Origin: Bacteroidales bacterium | Lineage (GTDB): Bacteria; Bacteroidota; Bacteroidia; Bacteroidales; P3 | Length of the DNA: 64,000 nt | Assembly (NCBI GenBank): GCA_017522105.1 | Contig: JAFXAA010000010.1 | Span: forward strand, 1-64,000 | Direction of reading: 5' to 3' | In this document: positions 15,607 to 23,364 of the stretch, in pieces | Numbering within the stretch: position 1 is the stretch's first letter | Layout of the letters: every line of letters begins with the position of its first letter | Made by a program: the position numbers and the translations under genes | Notes under the pieces: generated by a model | What the model saw: the letters and a program-made list of their open reading frames with translations, nothing else | Told to the model about the DNA's origin: nothing | Database searches by the model: none

Positions 15607-16194
15607 ATGAGAGTAGTATCAATGAGCGGTTCTCTCCGCGAGAACGTAGGGAAAAAGGATGCTAAGGCTCTGCGTCGCGACGCCAAGGTTCCTTGCGTCA
15701 TGTACGGCAAGGGCGAGCAGATCATCTTCAGCGTCGACCAGACTGCCTTCCAGCGCATTCTGTTCAACCCCGAACCCTGCTTCCAGAAAATCACCATCAA
15801 CGGCGTCGACCACATGGCCATGCTGAAAGACATCGACTTCCACCCTGTGACGGAGATTGTCTACCATGCCGACTTCTATGAGCTGAGCGACGACAAGCCC
15901 GTTGTGATGTCCATCCCCGTGCACACCACCGGCACCAGCAAGGGCGTCATGAAGGGCGGTAAGCTGGCTTACAAGCAGAAACGCCTCAACGTGAAGGCTC
16001 TGCCCGCCAACATGCCCAGCGAGGTCCTTCTCGATGTCACCAACCTCGATGTCAACCAGCGCATCCGCGTGCAGGACATCGCCACCGAGAACTACTGCAT
16101 CCTCAACCCCAAGAGCGCCGAGGTCGTCAACGTCCTCAGCACCCGTGCCAGCGCCACCTCTGGCGAAGACGAAGGCGAGGCTGCTGCCGAATAA
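15607..16194 (+). CDS. rplY: 50S ribosomal protein bL25 (Ctc/TL5 form)
   Basis: bL25 binds 5S rRNA in the large ribosomal subunit. The 195 residues correspond to the long general-stress (CTC) form, with an N-terminal 5S-binding domain (SGSLRENVGKKDAKALRRDA, VPCVMYGKGEQI) and a C-terminal beta domain (IPVHTTGTSKGVMKGGKL, then VTNLDVNQRIRVQDI). The tail is acidic (GEDEGEAAAE), as is usual in this family. A strong terminator follows directly. Confidence 0.95.
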   Translation: MRVVSMSGSLRENVGKKDAKALRRDAKVPCVMYGKGEQIIFSVDQTAFQRILFNPEPCFQKITINGVDHMAMLKDIDFHPVTEIVYHADFYELSDDKPVVMSIPVHTTGTSKGVMKGGKLAYKQKRLNVKALPANMPSEVLLDVTNLDVNQRIRVQDIATENYCILNPKSAEVVNVLSTRASATSGEDEGEAAAE

Positions 16195-16212
16195 TAGCAA
16201 CGACACAGAAAG

Positions 16213-16246
16213 GAGAAGGGCAACATCAGTGTTGCCCTTCTTTTGT
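16213..16246 (+). terminator. Terminator after rplY
   Basis: GAAGGGCAAC and GTTGCCCTTC form a stem around a short loop and are followed by TTTTG. The hairpin overlaps the last codons of the convergent ohrR-like gene, which ends at 16226. Confidence 0.85.
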
Positions 16247-16681
16247 TGTTTCCATGATTCCCGTCAGGGTGTCGAGCGTGGCTGCCAGCCGTTGCATGTC
16301 GCACGTACTTATGCCGGTGTCCTGCATGCCGCGCGTCAGACACGCCGGCACCTCCTTGGCCTGTTCCTCCAGGTGGTGCCCCTTGCGGGTCAGGCTCACC
16401 AGGGTCTGCCGGCCGTCGGCGATGCCGCGTGTGCGTATCACCAGCCCCTCTTTTTCCATGCGCTGGAGCATGGGTGTCAGCGTGTTGGTGTCGAGTTTGA
16501 GGCGCTGGCAGATGTCTCCCACCAGCTGGTTGTCCTTCTCCCACAGCACCATCATCACCAGATACTGCGGATAGGTGAGCCCCAGAGGCTCCAGCAGCGG
16601 GCGGTAGGCCTGCGTCAGGAGCCTCGAGGCGGTGTAGATGCGGAAACACAGCTGGTTGTCCAGCTTCAGTTGTTCATACAT
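16226..16681 (-). CDS. OhrR-type MarR family transcriptional regulator
   Basis: MarR-family repressor of 151 residues. The N-terminal KLDNQLCFRIYTASRLLTQ carries the single reactive cysteine at the position used by OhrR to sense organic hydroperoxides. PLGLTYPQYLVMMVLWE and the winged helix (DICQRLKLDTNTLTPMLQRM, VIRTRGIADGRQTLVSLT) follow. Its start codon overlaps the stop of the glutathione peroxidase gene by one base (TAATG), so repressor and peroxidase are translationally coupled. This suggests peroxide-responsive control of the upstream operon; the operator was not identified. Confidence 0.88.
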   Translation of the reverse strand: MYEQLKLDNQLCFRIYTASRLLTQAYRPLLEPLGLTYPQYLVMMVLWEKDNQLVGDICQRLKLDTNTLTPMLQRMEKEGLVIRTRGIADGRQTLVSLTRKGHHLEEQAKEVPACLTRGMQDTGISTCDMQRLAATLDTLTGIMETTKEGQH

Positions 16682-17223
16682 TACAAAAACGCTTCAATGT
16701 CTTTCTCGAAGTCCTTGGGTTCGGTGGTGGGGGCGTAGCGCTTCACCTGCTTGCCGTCGCGCGAGATGAGGAACTTGGTGAAGTTCCACTTGATGTCGCT
16801 GTCTTTCTCCACGCTCTTGCTGATGGTCTTGAACATCGTGGCCGCGGCTTTTGCCTTAAGTCCTTTGTATTCCTCTGTCGGGGCCTGGCTCTTGAGGTAC
16901 TCGAAGATGGGGTGCGCCTCGGGACCGTTGACGTCGATTTTCTTCATGATCTGGAAGGTGACGCCGTAGTTCATGCGGCAGAAGCCCTCTATCTCGCTGT
17001 CGCTGCCGGGATCCTGGCTGGCGAACTGGTTGCAGGGGAACCCTATGCACACCAAGCCGCGGTCGCGGTACTTCTCGTTGAGCTTCTCCAGCCCGTCGAA
17101 CTGGGGCGTGAAGCCGCACTTGCTGGCGGTGTTGATGATGAGCAGCACTTTGCCCTTGAACTCTGCGAAGTCAATCTCCTTGCCGTTGCTTGCCACGGCC
17201 TTGTAATCATATATTGTTGCCAT
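16681..17223 (-). CDS. Glutathione peroxidase family protein (thioredoxin-dependent type)
   Basis: Peroxidase of 180 residues in the GPx family. The active-site segment NTASKCGFTPQFDGL has cysteine, not selenocysteine. GFPCNQFASQDPGSDSEI holds the conserved Gln, and the WNFTKFLI segment supplies the Trp and Asn of the catalytic tetrad. Bacterial enzymes of this type usually draw electrons from thioredoxin and reduce lipid and organic hydroperoxides. It lies between an acetyltransferase gene (18 nt upstream) and the OhrR-like gene (1-base overlap). The context is clearly oxidative-stress defence. Confidence 0.94.
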   Translation of the reverse strand: MATIYDYKAVASNGKEIDFAEFKGKVLLIINTASKCGFTPQFDGLEKLNEKYRDRGLVCIGFPCNQFASQDPGSDSEIEGFCRMNYGVTFQIMKKIDVNGPEAHPIFEYLKSQAPTEEYKGLKAKAAATMFKTISKSVEKDSDIKWNFTKFLISRDGKQVKRYAPTTEPKDFEKDIEAFL

Positions 17224-17241
17224 TTGTGTTGTTTTTTATTG

Positions 17242-17790
17242 TTATTGTATCGTTTTGTCTTCTTTGATGGGGCGTATTACCTTCGCCGGGGTTCCTGCCA
17301 CCACCGTGTTGGGCGGCACGTCGCGGTTGACGACCGACCCTGCTGCCACTATGGCATTCTCGCCAATGGTGACTCCGGCCAGCACCTTTACGTCGGCCCC
17401 GAGCCAGGCGTTGCGGCCTATGGTTATGGGCTTGGTGAGGAGTGTGTGGCGTATGGCGGGGTCTTCGGGGTGGTACTCTGTCGCCAGCACGCAGTGCGGC
17501 CCTATGAAGGCGCCGTCGCCAATGCTGATGCCGCCGAGGGCGAGGAGCGTGCAGCCGAAGTTGAGGAAGCAGTCGTCGCCGAAGCTCACGCCGGGGCCGT
17601 AGTTGATGTTGAGCGGCGTGAAGACGCGCACCGTATCGGGTACCTCGTGCCCCGTTATCTGGCGCAGGCTCTCTCGCACCTCTTCCTCGCTGTGCCAGCC
17701 CGTGTTCATCTCGGCGCATAGGCGCATGGTGCGCTGCACATCGGCGTAGAGGGTGTCGCTGCCCACGTATGTCTTGCCGTTAGGTTCCAT
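17242..17790 (-). CDS. Hexapeptide-repeat sugar O-acetyltransferase (maltose/galactoside type)
   Basis: Left-handed beta-helix acetyltransferase of 182 residues, similar to maltose and galactoside O-acetyltransferases. The N-terminal MAC-like helix pair (LYADVQRTMRLCAEMNTGWH) precedes hexapeptide repeats such as ISIGDGAFIGPHCVLAT, ITIGRNAWLGADVKVLAGV and IGENAIVAAGSVV. The catalytic histidine lies in EYHPEDPAIR. It uses acetyl-CoA; the acceptor is unknown. It is 9 nt downstream of the DUF362 gene in the same operon. Confidence 0.9.
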   Translation of the reverse strand: MEPNGKTYVGSDTLYADVQRTMRLCAEMNTGWHSEEEVRESLRQITGHEVPDTVRVFTPLNINYGPGVSFGDDCFLNFGCTLLALGGISIGDGAFIGPHCVLATEYHPEDPAIRHTLLTKPITIGRNAWLGADVKVLAGVTIGENAIVAAGSVVNRDVPPNTVVAGTPAKVIRPIKEDKTIQ

Positions 17791-17799
17791 TGCTGTGCT

Positions 17800-18822
17800 T
17801 TAGTCGATGCTGATGATGTGGTACTTGCGTGTGCCGAGGCCTATAGCTTCGGCATGCTCGATGGTGTGCACGCCGTGCTGCTTGTCGATGCGTGCCAGGA
17901 GGTCGGTGGGGTCGTTGGTGGCCGTCACCTTCTGGCTGTTGATGATGTCGATGCAGGCCTGGTCAAGGGCCACGGGGTCGGTGGAGGCCAGGATTCCGTA
18001 GTCATCAAGCTTGACGGGGGCGGGGTGGTCCACACAGTCGCAGTCGATGCTCATGTTGTTCATCACGCTGATGTAGATGATGCCCTTCTTGGCGGTGAAG
18101 TAGTCGGTCACAGCCTGCGCCGCTGCCGCCATGCTCTCCAGGAAGCCCTCCTGGTCGCCTATGTACTCGGGTGTCCACAGCTTGGCGATGTCGAGCTTCT
18201 CCATCTTGCCGGCGGAGTGGATATAGGCCTTGCCGTTCTGGCTGCCGCAGCCGATGCTGAGGTTCTTCAGCGCTCCGCCGTAGCCGCCCATGGGGTGCCC
18301 TTTGAAGTGGTTGAGTGCTATCATAAAGTCGTAGTTCTCCATGTGGCTGCCCACGATGTCGTACTTGATGTGCGTGGTGTCGCGCACAGGGATGCGTATC
18401 TCGCCCTCCTCGTCCATGATGTCCACGCGGAACATCGGTGTGAAACCATGGCGCTCGATGACCTTCCAGTGGTTCTCCGAGGTGTTTCGCTCGTCCTGCT
18501 TGTCGGCCGGTGCGTTGCCGTAGGCGGTGTTGCACTCCACGATGGTGCCGTCCACAGTCTGCACGAGGTCTTTGATGAGTTCCGGCTTGAGGTAGTTGGG
18601 GTTGCTGCCCTCGCCGGTGCTTATCTTCACCGCCACGCGCCCTTCGGCCTTCACGCCCAGGGCTTCGTATATCTTCACCAGCGCCTCGGGGCTGATGTTG
18701 CGGGTCATGTAGACGGCGGCGCCTTCTTCGGCTGGCACCTGTTCGTTGGCGGGCTGGTTGCCGCCCTTGCAGCCGACCATCATCATGGCGGCGGCTGCCA
18801 TAAGTATTGATACTTTCTTCAT
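17800..18822 (-). CDS. DUF362 family lipoprotein
   Basis: Putative lipoprotein of 340 residues. The signal peptide ends in MMMVGCKGG, with a lipobox cysteine. The rest is a DUF362 domain (AEGRVAVKISTGEGSNPNYL, LIKDLVQTVDGTIVECNTAYG, ALNHFKGHPMGGYGGALKNL, CDCVDHPAPVKLDD, DPVALDQACIDIIN). DUF362 proteins are usually linked to iron-sulfur or electron-transfer functions. This version lacks an obvious CxxCxxCxxxC ferredoxin tail, though conserved cysteines remain. It follows the flavodoxin gene in the redox operon. Biochemical function unknown. Confidence 0.85.
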   Translation of the reverse strand: MKKVSILMAAAAMMMVGCKGGNQPANEQVPAEEGAAVYMTRNISPEALVKIYEALGVKAEGRVAVKISTGEGSNPNYLKPELIKDLVQTVDGTIVECNTAYGNAPADKQDERNTSENHWKVIERHGFTPMFRVDIMDEEGEIRIPVRDTTHIKYDIVGSHMENYDFMIALNHFKGHPMGGYGGALKNLSIGCGSQNGKAYIHSAGKMEKLDIAKLWTPEYIGDQEGFLESMAAAAQAVTDYFTAKKGIIYISVMNNMSIDCDCVDHPAPVKLDDYGILASTDPVALDQACIDIINSQKVTATNDPTDLLARIDKQHGVHTIEHAEAIGLGTRKYHIISID

Positions 18823-18888
18823 CTCTGATTGTATTTTAAATCCTTAAACATTAAACTTTAAACCATGAACTTTAAACCTTGACCCATG

Positions 18889-19421
18889 TCAGTTCATCAG
18901 GCGGCTCTCGCCCCATTTGTACTGCGGGTAGGCTTTCTTGAGGTCGTTGTAGGAGCCCTCCACGCCGCTGCCGCCGCTGGTGGCGAAGACGTTGAGCATC
19001 TTGCCGCTCAGGTCGTGGGCCTCGATGAAGGTGTTGACGATGGTGGGGGCGGTGTACCACCAGATGGGGAATCCAATCCACACTGTGTCGTATTCGGCCA
19101 TGTTGGTGCAGGTGCCCTTGACGGCCGGGCGCGAGCTGCGGTCTTTCATCTCCTTGGTGGAGCGGCTCTGCTTGTCGCGCCAGTCAATGTCGGCGGCGGT
19201 GTAGGCCGTCTCGGGGGTTATCTCATAGAGGTCGGCGCCAGCCTCTTTGGCCAGGCGCTGGGCTGCGGCGCGCGTGGTGCCGGTGGCCGAAAAATATGCT
19301 ACTAAAGTCTTTTTCATGGTCTTGTCGTTTGTGTTGCTGTTGTTGTCGGCCTTCTTCTGGGCGCAGGCGCTCATGCCCATCAGCATCAGACCCGTGCCAC
19401 GAAGGCTAATATGCGTTTCAT
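18889..19421 (-). pseudogene. Flavodoxin-domain lipoprotein with a frameshift in the signal peptide
   Basis: The flavodoxin domain is intact (TLVAYFSATGTTRAAAQRLA for FMN phosphate binding, WIGFPIWWYTAPTIVNTF, NVFATSGGSGVEGSYNDLK). From the ATG at 19421 the sequence reads MKRILAFVA, then runs into TGA. Restoring one base after GTGGC would give MKRILAFVATGLMLMGMSAC followed by AQKK, a normal lipoprotein signal with a lipobox cysteine. As written, translation could only start internally at 19386 or at the ATG before KKTLVAYF, which would leave a mislocalised protein. A sequencing or assembly error is possible. The neighbouring bacterioferritin gene also carries a lesion. If functional it would be a membrane-anchored FMN electron carrier. 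Confidence 0.75.
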
Positions 19422-19442
19422 CGTTGTTCCTTTTTATATTGT

Positions 19443-19898
19443 TTACATCATTCTCATCAGCCAGTTCTGGTAGCCGATTTTCTCGATGAGGTCCAGTTGC
19501 TCCTCGTCCCAGTAGAGGTCTTCCTCCTCGTCGGCCAGGTAGGCCTTGGTGATGTCGTAGGTAGTCGGGTCGGCGGCCAGGGCGGGCATCATCTGGTAGA
19601 GCTTCTCCACGCCTTCGCGCTGCAGCTTGAGGTCGGCTTCAATGTAGGATTTCGGGTCTTCGACGAGTGTGCCCTTCTCGCAGAGCTCCACCTGCGGCGT
19701 GCAGCCCAGGTCCATCATGCGGTTGGCGTACTTCTCCACCCACTCCATCTCTTAGGCGTAGTGGTCGAGGTATTTCTGCCCGAGTTTCTCGAAGCCCTGT
19801 GATTTGAAGAGCAGACCCTGCATTTTGTGCACGTATGAACTCCCGCTGAGCTCGCTGACGATGGCCTGAGACATCTTTAATGTTGTTGTAAAGTCCAT
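19443..19898 (-). pseudogene. Bacterioferritin-like gene interrupted by an in-frame TAA
   Basis: From the ATG at 19898 the frame encodes a bacterioferritin-like four-helix protein, but codon 49 is TAA (plus positions 19752-19754), in the helix segment KYLDHYA-stop-EMEWVEKYAN, where relatives have Glu. Reading resumes without a shift to 19443, giving 151 codons in all. The last part, DEEQLDLIEKIGYQNWL, matches bacterioferritin tails well. Even ignoring the stop, some usual ferroxidase ligands are replaced (EMEWV for EMxHA, DEEEDLYW for DEEGHxxW). The downstream ATG at 19748 could yield a 101-residue fragment. It is the first gene after a strong promoter. Confidence 0.8.
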
Positions 19899-19943
19899 AA
19901 CAATAATATTTTAATTGGTTAATAATTTATATCGTTCACGATG

Positions 19944-19975
19944 CAAATATACAACTTTTTTCAATTCTGGCAAAA
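19944..19975 (-). promoter_or_regulatory. Promoter of the redox-stress operon
   Basis: The minus strand has TTTTG (19975-19971), a 19-nt spacer beginning CCAG, and TATATTTG (19951-19944). It is the only convincing promoter upstream of the co-directional genes from the interrupted bacterioferritin down to ohrR, which have small gaps or overlaps throughout. Confidence 0.78.
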
Positions 19976-20094
19976 TCGCCCTGATTTTTAACATTATTTT
20001 GCATTTGTCCGTAGTCGTTTAGTTTCCTGTTTGTTATGGCAAATATGGTGCCATGGTTGTGCGCTTTTGCTAAAACGCTGGCCTGGTGGTTTTT

Positions 20095-20215
20095 GCACAG
20101 AGCCCCTACGGAGCCCCTACGGAGTCCCTACGGCCCCTCATCGGCCAGATGTGATGCAACGGTCGTAGAATGAACGTTGTAGGCCCGTCGCGGCTCCGTG
20201 CCGGTTTCGTACTTC
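20095..20215. repeat. CCTACGGAG palindromic intergenic repeat
   Basis: Three tandem GAGCCCCTACG/GAGTCCCTACG units (20100-20133) are followed by weaker opposed units (CGGTCGTAGAATGAACGTTG, then CCCGTCGCGGCTCCG). The left array is nearly identical over about 36 bases to that at 33152-33187, evidence of a dispersed family. No gene was seen in the gap 19976-20275. Confidence 0.7.
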
Positions 20216-20275
20216 CGGAGAAGAGGGTGAAATAATGTCGCGTGCGATAATAATCGCTGTTATGCCCTTTTTCGC

Positions 20276-20283
20276 TATCTTTG
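20276..20283 (+). promoter_or_regulatory. -7 element directly upstream of the rRNA methyltransferase gene (near-leaderless)
   Basis: TATCTTTG at 20276-20283 fits the Bacteroidota -7 box. Centring it at -7 puts the transcription start near 20287, about 2 nt before the ATG at 20289. No good TTTG is seen 19 nt upstream, so the -33 part is weak. Confidence 0.55.
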
Positions 20284-20288
20284 CAGCC

Positions 20289-21065
20289 ATGAATGTCGTG
20301 AAGATAGACAATCTGGAGGTGCCGGAGCTGGCGCCCTATGCCCGTCTCACCGAGGCGCAGTTGCGCAACCGCCTGCACCCCGAGGCGGGGCTCTTCATCT
20401 GCGAGAGCCTGAAGGTGATCGGTGTGGCGTTGGCGGCAGGCATGGTGCCAGAGTCGTTCCTCTGTGAGGAGAAGTTCCTCGCGGCGGTGCCTGACTGCGG
20501 TGTGCCCGTCTTCTGCGGCGAGCGCGGCCTGCTGGCGCAGCTCACGGGCTACGAACTCAGCCGCGGCGTGCTCTGCTGTATGCGTCGACCCGTGCTGCCC
20601 ACCGCTTCCGAGGTGCTGCTGAAGGCGCGCCGTGTGGCGGTGCTCGACGGGGTTGTCAACAGCGAGAACACCGGCGCCATCTTCCGCGCCGCCGCGGCCC
20701 TGGGCGTGGACGCGGTGTTGCTGACGCGCACCTGCTGCGACCCCCTCAACCGCCGCGCCTGCCGCGTGAGCATGGGCACGGTGTTCCAGCTGCCGTGGGC
20801 GTGGCTGGACAGCTACTCGCAGCTGCGCGATAATGGCTTCGCCGTCGTCTCGCTGGCCCTCACCGACCGCAGCGTGCCCCTCGACGACCCCTCGCTGCGC
20901 GGCCTGCAACGCATGGCCCTCGTGCTCGGCACCGAGGGCGACGGCCTGTCCCCCGAGGTGCTGGCCATGAGCGACCGCGTGGTGCGCATACCCATGCAGC
21001 GCGGTGTGGACTCCCTCAACGTGGCCGCTGCCGCCGCCGTGGCATTCTACGAATTATGCAAATGA
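20289..21065 (+). CDS. SpoU/TrmH family RNA methyltransferase
   Basis: SPOUT-class 2'-O-ribose methyltransferase of 258 residues from the ATG at 20289; an in-frame upstream ATG at 20235 precedes the -7 box and is unlikely. The N-terminal part resembles an RNA-substrate-binding domain (LHPEAGLFICESLKVIGVAL). The C-terminal trefoil-knot domain shows VLDGVVNSENTGAIFRAAAA (motif 1 with the Asn-Glu-Asn-x-Gly-Ala pattern), LVLGTEGDGLSPEVL (motif 2) and IPMQRGVDSLNVAAAAAVAF (motif 3). It methylates rRNA or tRNA with S-adenosylmethionine; the target nucleotide is unknown. Confidence 0.88.
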   Translation: MNVVKIDNLEVPELAPYARLTEAQLRNRLHPEAGLFICESLKVIGVALAAGMVPESFLCEEKFLAAVPDCGVPVFCGERGLLAQLTGYELSRGVLCCMRRPVLPTASEVLLKARRVAVLDGVVNSENTGAIFRAAAALGVDAVLLTRTCCDPLNRRACRVSMGTVFQLPWAWLDSYSQLRDNGFAVVSLALTDRSVPLDDPSLRGLQRMALVLGTEGDGLSPEVLAMSDRVVRIPMQRGVDSLNVAAAAAVAFYELCK

Positions 21066-21100
21066 CACAATAATATCATTGAAACGGCGTTTACAGAGAT

Positions 21101-21694
21101 ATGAAAGCAATGGATATGTACGCCCTCTTTGAGAGGCAGATAGTTGAATATCACAAGACCGACTCGGTGGATGCCGGGCAGAACAACCCCTACGGCGACG
21201 GCACGTTCGAGGCCCTGCTGTGGGAGAAGTCGTGGGTGGACACCGTGCAGTGGCACCTCGAAGACCTGGTGCGCCCCGCTGACGTGGACCCCGTCTACGC
21301 CCTGCAGCTCAAGCGCCGCATTGACGCCTCCAACCAGCACCGCACCGACCTCGTGGAGCGCATCGACGACCACTACATGATGCAGTTCAAGGATGTGGCC
21401 CCGCAGCCCGACGCCAAGCTCAACACCGAGACGCCGGCATGGGCGGTGGACCGCCTGTCGATACTCGCCCTCAAGATATACCACTTCGGCATCGAGGCCG
21501 GCAGGGGTGACGCTGAGCACCGCGCCAAATGCCAGGCCAAGCTTGACACGCTGCTGACGCAGCGCGCCGACCTCACCACGGCCATCGACCAGCTGCTCGA
21601 CGACCTCGCCGCCGGGCGCCGCGTGATGAAGCTCTACCGCCAGATGAAGATGTACAACGACCCGTCGCTGAACCCGATGCTCTACAAGAAGTGA
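21101..21694 (+). CDS. DUF4254 family protein
   Basis: Protein of 197 residues matching the Bacteroidota DUF4254 family, which is regularly encoded next to a GT9 heptosyltransferase-like gene, as here. Helix-rich, no signal peptide. Landmarks are NPYGDGTFEALLWEKSWVDT, DASNQHRTDLVERID, NTETPAWAVDRLSILALK and a basic C terminus MKLYRQMKMYNDPSLNPMLY. Its stop codon overlaps the GTG start of the glycosyltransferase gene (GTGA). A role in lipopolysaccharide-type glycan synthesis is inferred only from this linkage. Confidence 0.85.
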   Translation: MKAMDMYALFERQIVEYHKTDSVDAGQNNPYGDGTFEALLWEKSWVDTVQWHLEDLVRPADVDPVYALQLKRRIDASNQHRTDLVERIDDHYMMQFKDVAPQPDAKLNTETPAWAVDRLSILALKIYHFGIEAGRGDAEHRAKCQAKLDTLLTQRADLTTAIDQLLDDLAAGRRVMKLYRQMKMYNDPSLNPMLYKK

Positions 21695-22707
21695 AGCACG
21701 TGCTGGTCATACGGCTGTCGGCCCTTGGCGACGTGGCCATCATGAAGCCCGTGGTTAAGGCTTATGCCGACGCCAATCCCGGGGTGCGCTTCACCGTGGC
21801 CGGGCCGCCGATGCTGCAGCCGCTGTTTGAGGGCATGGCCAATGTGAGCTACCTTGGGCTGAAGAAGAAGCAGAGCTTCGTCAGGATATACAAGGCGCTG
21901 GACGCCGTGGGCGCCGACACGGTGGTCGACCTGCACAAGGTGAACCGCGTGGGTTTCGCCGTCGTGCTGCTGCGGCTGCGCCATCTGCTCGACCTGCACT
22001 ACCGCATCTTCGCCCTGCGCAAGGGCAGGGTGTCGCGCTGGCTTTATCTGCACCACTGGCGCCGCGACCCACGCCGTCCGCAGTGGCAACGCTACGACGA
22101 CGTCTTCCGCCGCGCGGGCCTGAAGAGAGCGGAGAGTGGAGCGTGGAGAGTGGAGAGTGGAAGACAGCTACCCACTACCCACACCCCATTACCCACTAAA
22201 ATCGGAGTGGCTCCGTTTGCGCAGCATGCGGGCAAGATATGGCCCGAGGAGCGCACCGAGGCCCTGGTGCGCATGCTCAGCGAGCGCGGCTGCGAGGTGG
22301 TGCTCTTCGGCAGCAAGGACGAGGCACCGGTGCTCGAGCGTTGGGCACGCCACTACCGTGGAGTGAGCTCCATGGCCGGGCGGCTGCCTTTCGCCGAGGA
22401 GCTGGAGGTGATCAGAGGGCTGTCGCTGATGGTCTCTATGGACAGCGCCAACATGCACTTCGCCAGCGCCGTAGGCGTCCCCGTCGTCAGCATCTGGGGC
22501 GCCACGCACCCCGACTTCGGCTTCTACGGCTTCGGCCAGGACCGCGCCAACGCCCTCTGCGCCGACCTGCCGTGCCAGCCCTGCTCAGCCTACGGCAGCA
22601 AGCCCTGCCGCTACGGCGACCGCCGCTGCATGGCGGCCATAACCCCCGAGATGGTGTTGGGGAAAATAGAAGCGATGCTTAAAAATAATATCGTAAACAC
22701 ACAATAA
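21691..22707 (+). CDS. GT9 family glycosyltransferase (heptosyltransferase-like)
   Basis: Glycosyltransferase family 9 protein of 338 residues, GTG start. The N-terminal VLVIRLSALGDVAIMKPVV and the C-terminal sugar-nucleotide half (APFAQHAGKIWPEERTEALV, SMDSANMHFASAVGVPVVSIWG, CQPCSAYGSKPCRYGD) are typical of enzymes building lipooligosaccharide cores. Residues about 146-170 (ESGAWRVESGRQLPTTHTPL) are encoded by a GGAGAGTGG/CCCACTACCC repeat tract at 22126-22200 and sit at the linker between the two Rossmann domains, where an insert would be tolerated. Translationally coupled to DUF4254. Confidence 0.9.
   Translation: MKHVLVIRLSALGDVAIMKPVVKAYADANPGVRFTVAGPPMLQPLFEGMANVSYLGLKKKQSFVRIYKALDAVGADTVVDLHKVNRVGFAVVLLRLRHLLDLHYRIFALRKGRVSRWLYLHHWRRDPRRPQWQRYDDVFRRAGLKRAESGAWRVESGRQLPTTHTPLPTKIGVAPFAQHAGKIWPEERTEALVRMLSERGCEVVLFGSKDEAPVLERWARHYRGVSSMAGRLPFAEELEVIRGLSLMVSMDSANMHFASAVGVPVVSIWGATHPDFGFYGFGQDRANALCADLPCQPCSAYGSKPCRYGDRRCMAAITPEMVLGKIEAMLKNNIVNTQ
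22126..22200. repeat. GTGGAGAGTGG-type repeat tract inside the GT9 gene
   Basis: AGAGAGCGGAGAGTGGAGCG and further GTGGAGAGTGG units are followed by a short core and CCCACTACCCACACCCC/TTACCCACT units. The length keeps the reading frame. The encoded peptide ESGAWRVESG recurs as EWRVESGTW and EWRAESGKW in the outer-membrane protein at 48.2-49.3 kb. Confidence 0.8.
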
Positions 22708-22746
22708 ACCGCAGGTTGTAGCGTTACGAAAGAAAAATAGATTGTT

Positions 22747-23001
22747 ATGATTACCCACCAGATAACAGCCAATATCCCCGATGCATACTACGACACCGTG
22801 GTGACGATGTTCAAGGGGCTGGGAATTGACTACAATGTCAAGCCTAAGAAAGCCGCGAAAGCCCGGGCAACCTCGCAGCCCGAGCCCGACAGCAAGGAGT
22901 ATGTCCTCAACAGCATCTGCCAAGGGATGAAAGAGGTGCGCCTGTGGGAACAGGGAAAGTTGAAACTGCCAACGTTGGAGGAGGCCCTGAATGAGTTGTG
23001 A
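22747..23001 (+). CDS. Putative antitoxin of a RelE-type system
   Basis: Small protein of 84 residues directly upstream of, and overlapping by 11 nt, a RelE/ParE-like toxin gene. It begins MITHQITANIPDAYYDTVVT and has a charged, probably flexible middle (KPKKAAKARATSQPEPDS). The C-terminal helix is rich in Leu and Glu (KLKLPTLEEALNEL), as expected for toxin wrapping. No clear DNA-binding domain of a named class was recognised. Antitoxin identity is inferred from position, size and composition. Confidence 0.65.
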   Translation: MITHQITANIPDAYYDTVVTMFKGLGIDYNVKPKKAAKARATSQPEPDSKEYVLNSICQGMKEVRLWEQGKLKLPTLEEALNEL

Positions 23002-23344
23002 AATAGTAACCTCTCTTGATTTTCTGCGTGAGTTGAAACGGTTGAGCAAACGCTACCGTTCCATCAAACAGGATGTGGAGAATCTTGGTAAAGAGATTGC
23101 TGCCAACCCCACCCTCGGCACAGACATGGGCGACGGCATACGCAAGGTGCGCATGGCCATCACCTCGAAAGGCAAAGGCAAAAGCGGCGGTGCGCGAGTC
23201 ATCACATACAACGTGGTCACACAGGTGCGCGACGACGGACGGGTGCTGCTGGTGACTATCTACGACAAGTCGGAGCGTGACAGTATCACAAAGCGTGAGA
23301 TAGCAGGCATACTCCGCAGCAATGGTTTGATAAACAAAGAATAA
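22991..23344 (+). CDS. RelE/ParE-superfamily toxin-like protein
   Basis: Protein of 117 residues resembling RelE-type mRNA interferases of Bacteroidota. The N-terminal helices LDFLRELKRLSKRYRSIKQD are followed by beta strands with GIRKVRMAITSKGKGKSGGARVITY and VLLVTIYDKSERDSITKREI. The basic residues and the terminal Lys/Arg/Glu cluster fit the family. It overlaps its presumed antitoxin and sits between GT9 and gcvT, interrupting otherwise housekeeping genes, which suggests acquisition. Confidence 0.75.
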   Translation: MSCEIVTSLDFLRELKRLSKRYRSIKQDVENLGKEIAANPTLGTDMGDGIRKVRMAITSKGKGKSGGARVITYNVVTQVRDDGRVLLVTIYDKSERDSITKREIAGILRSNGLINKE

Positions 23345-23364
23345 ACAAACAAATAAATCATCAA

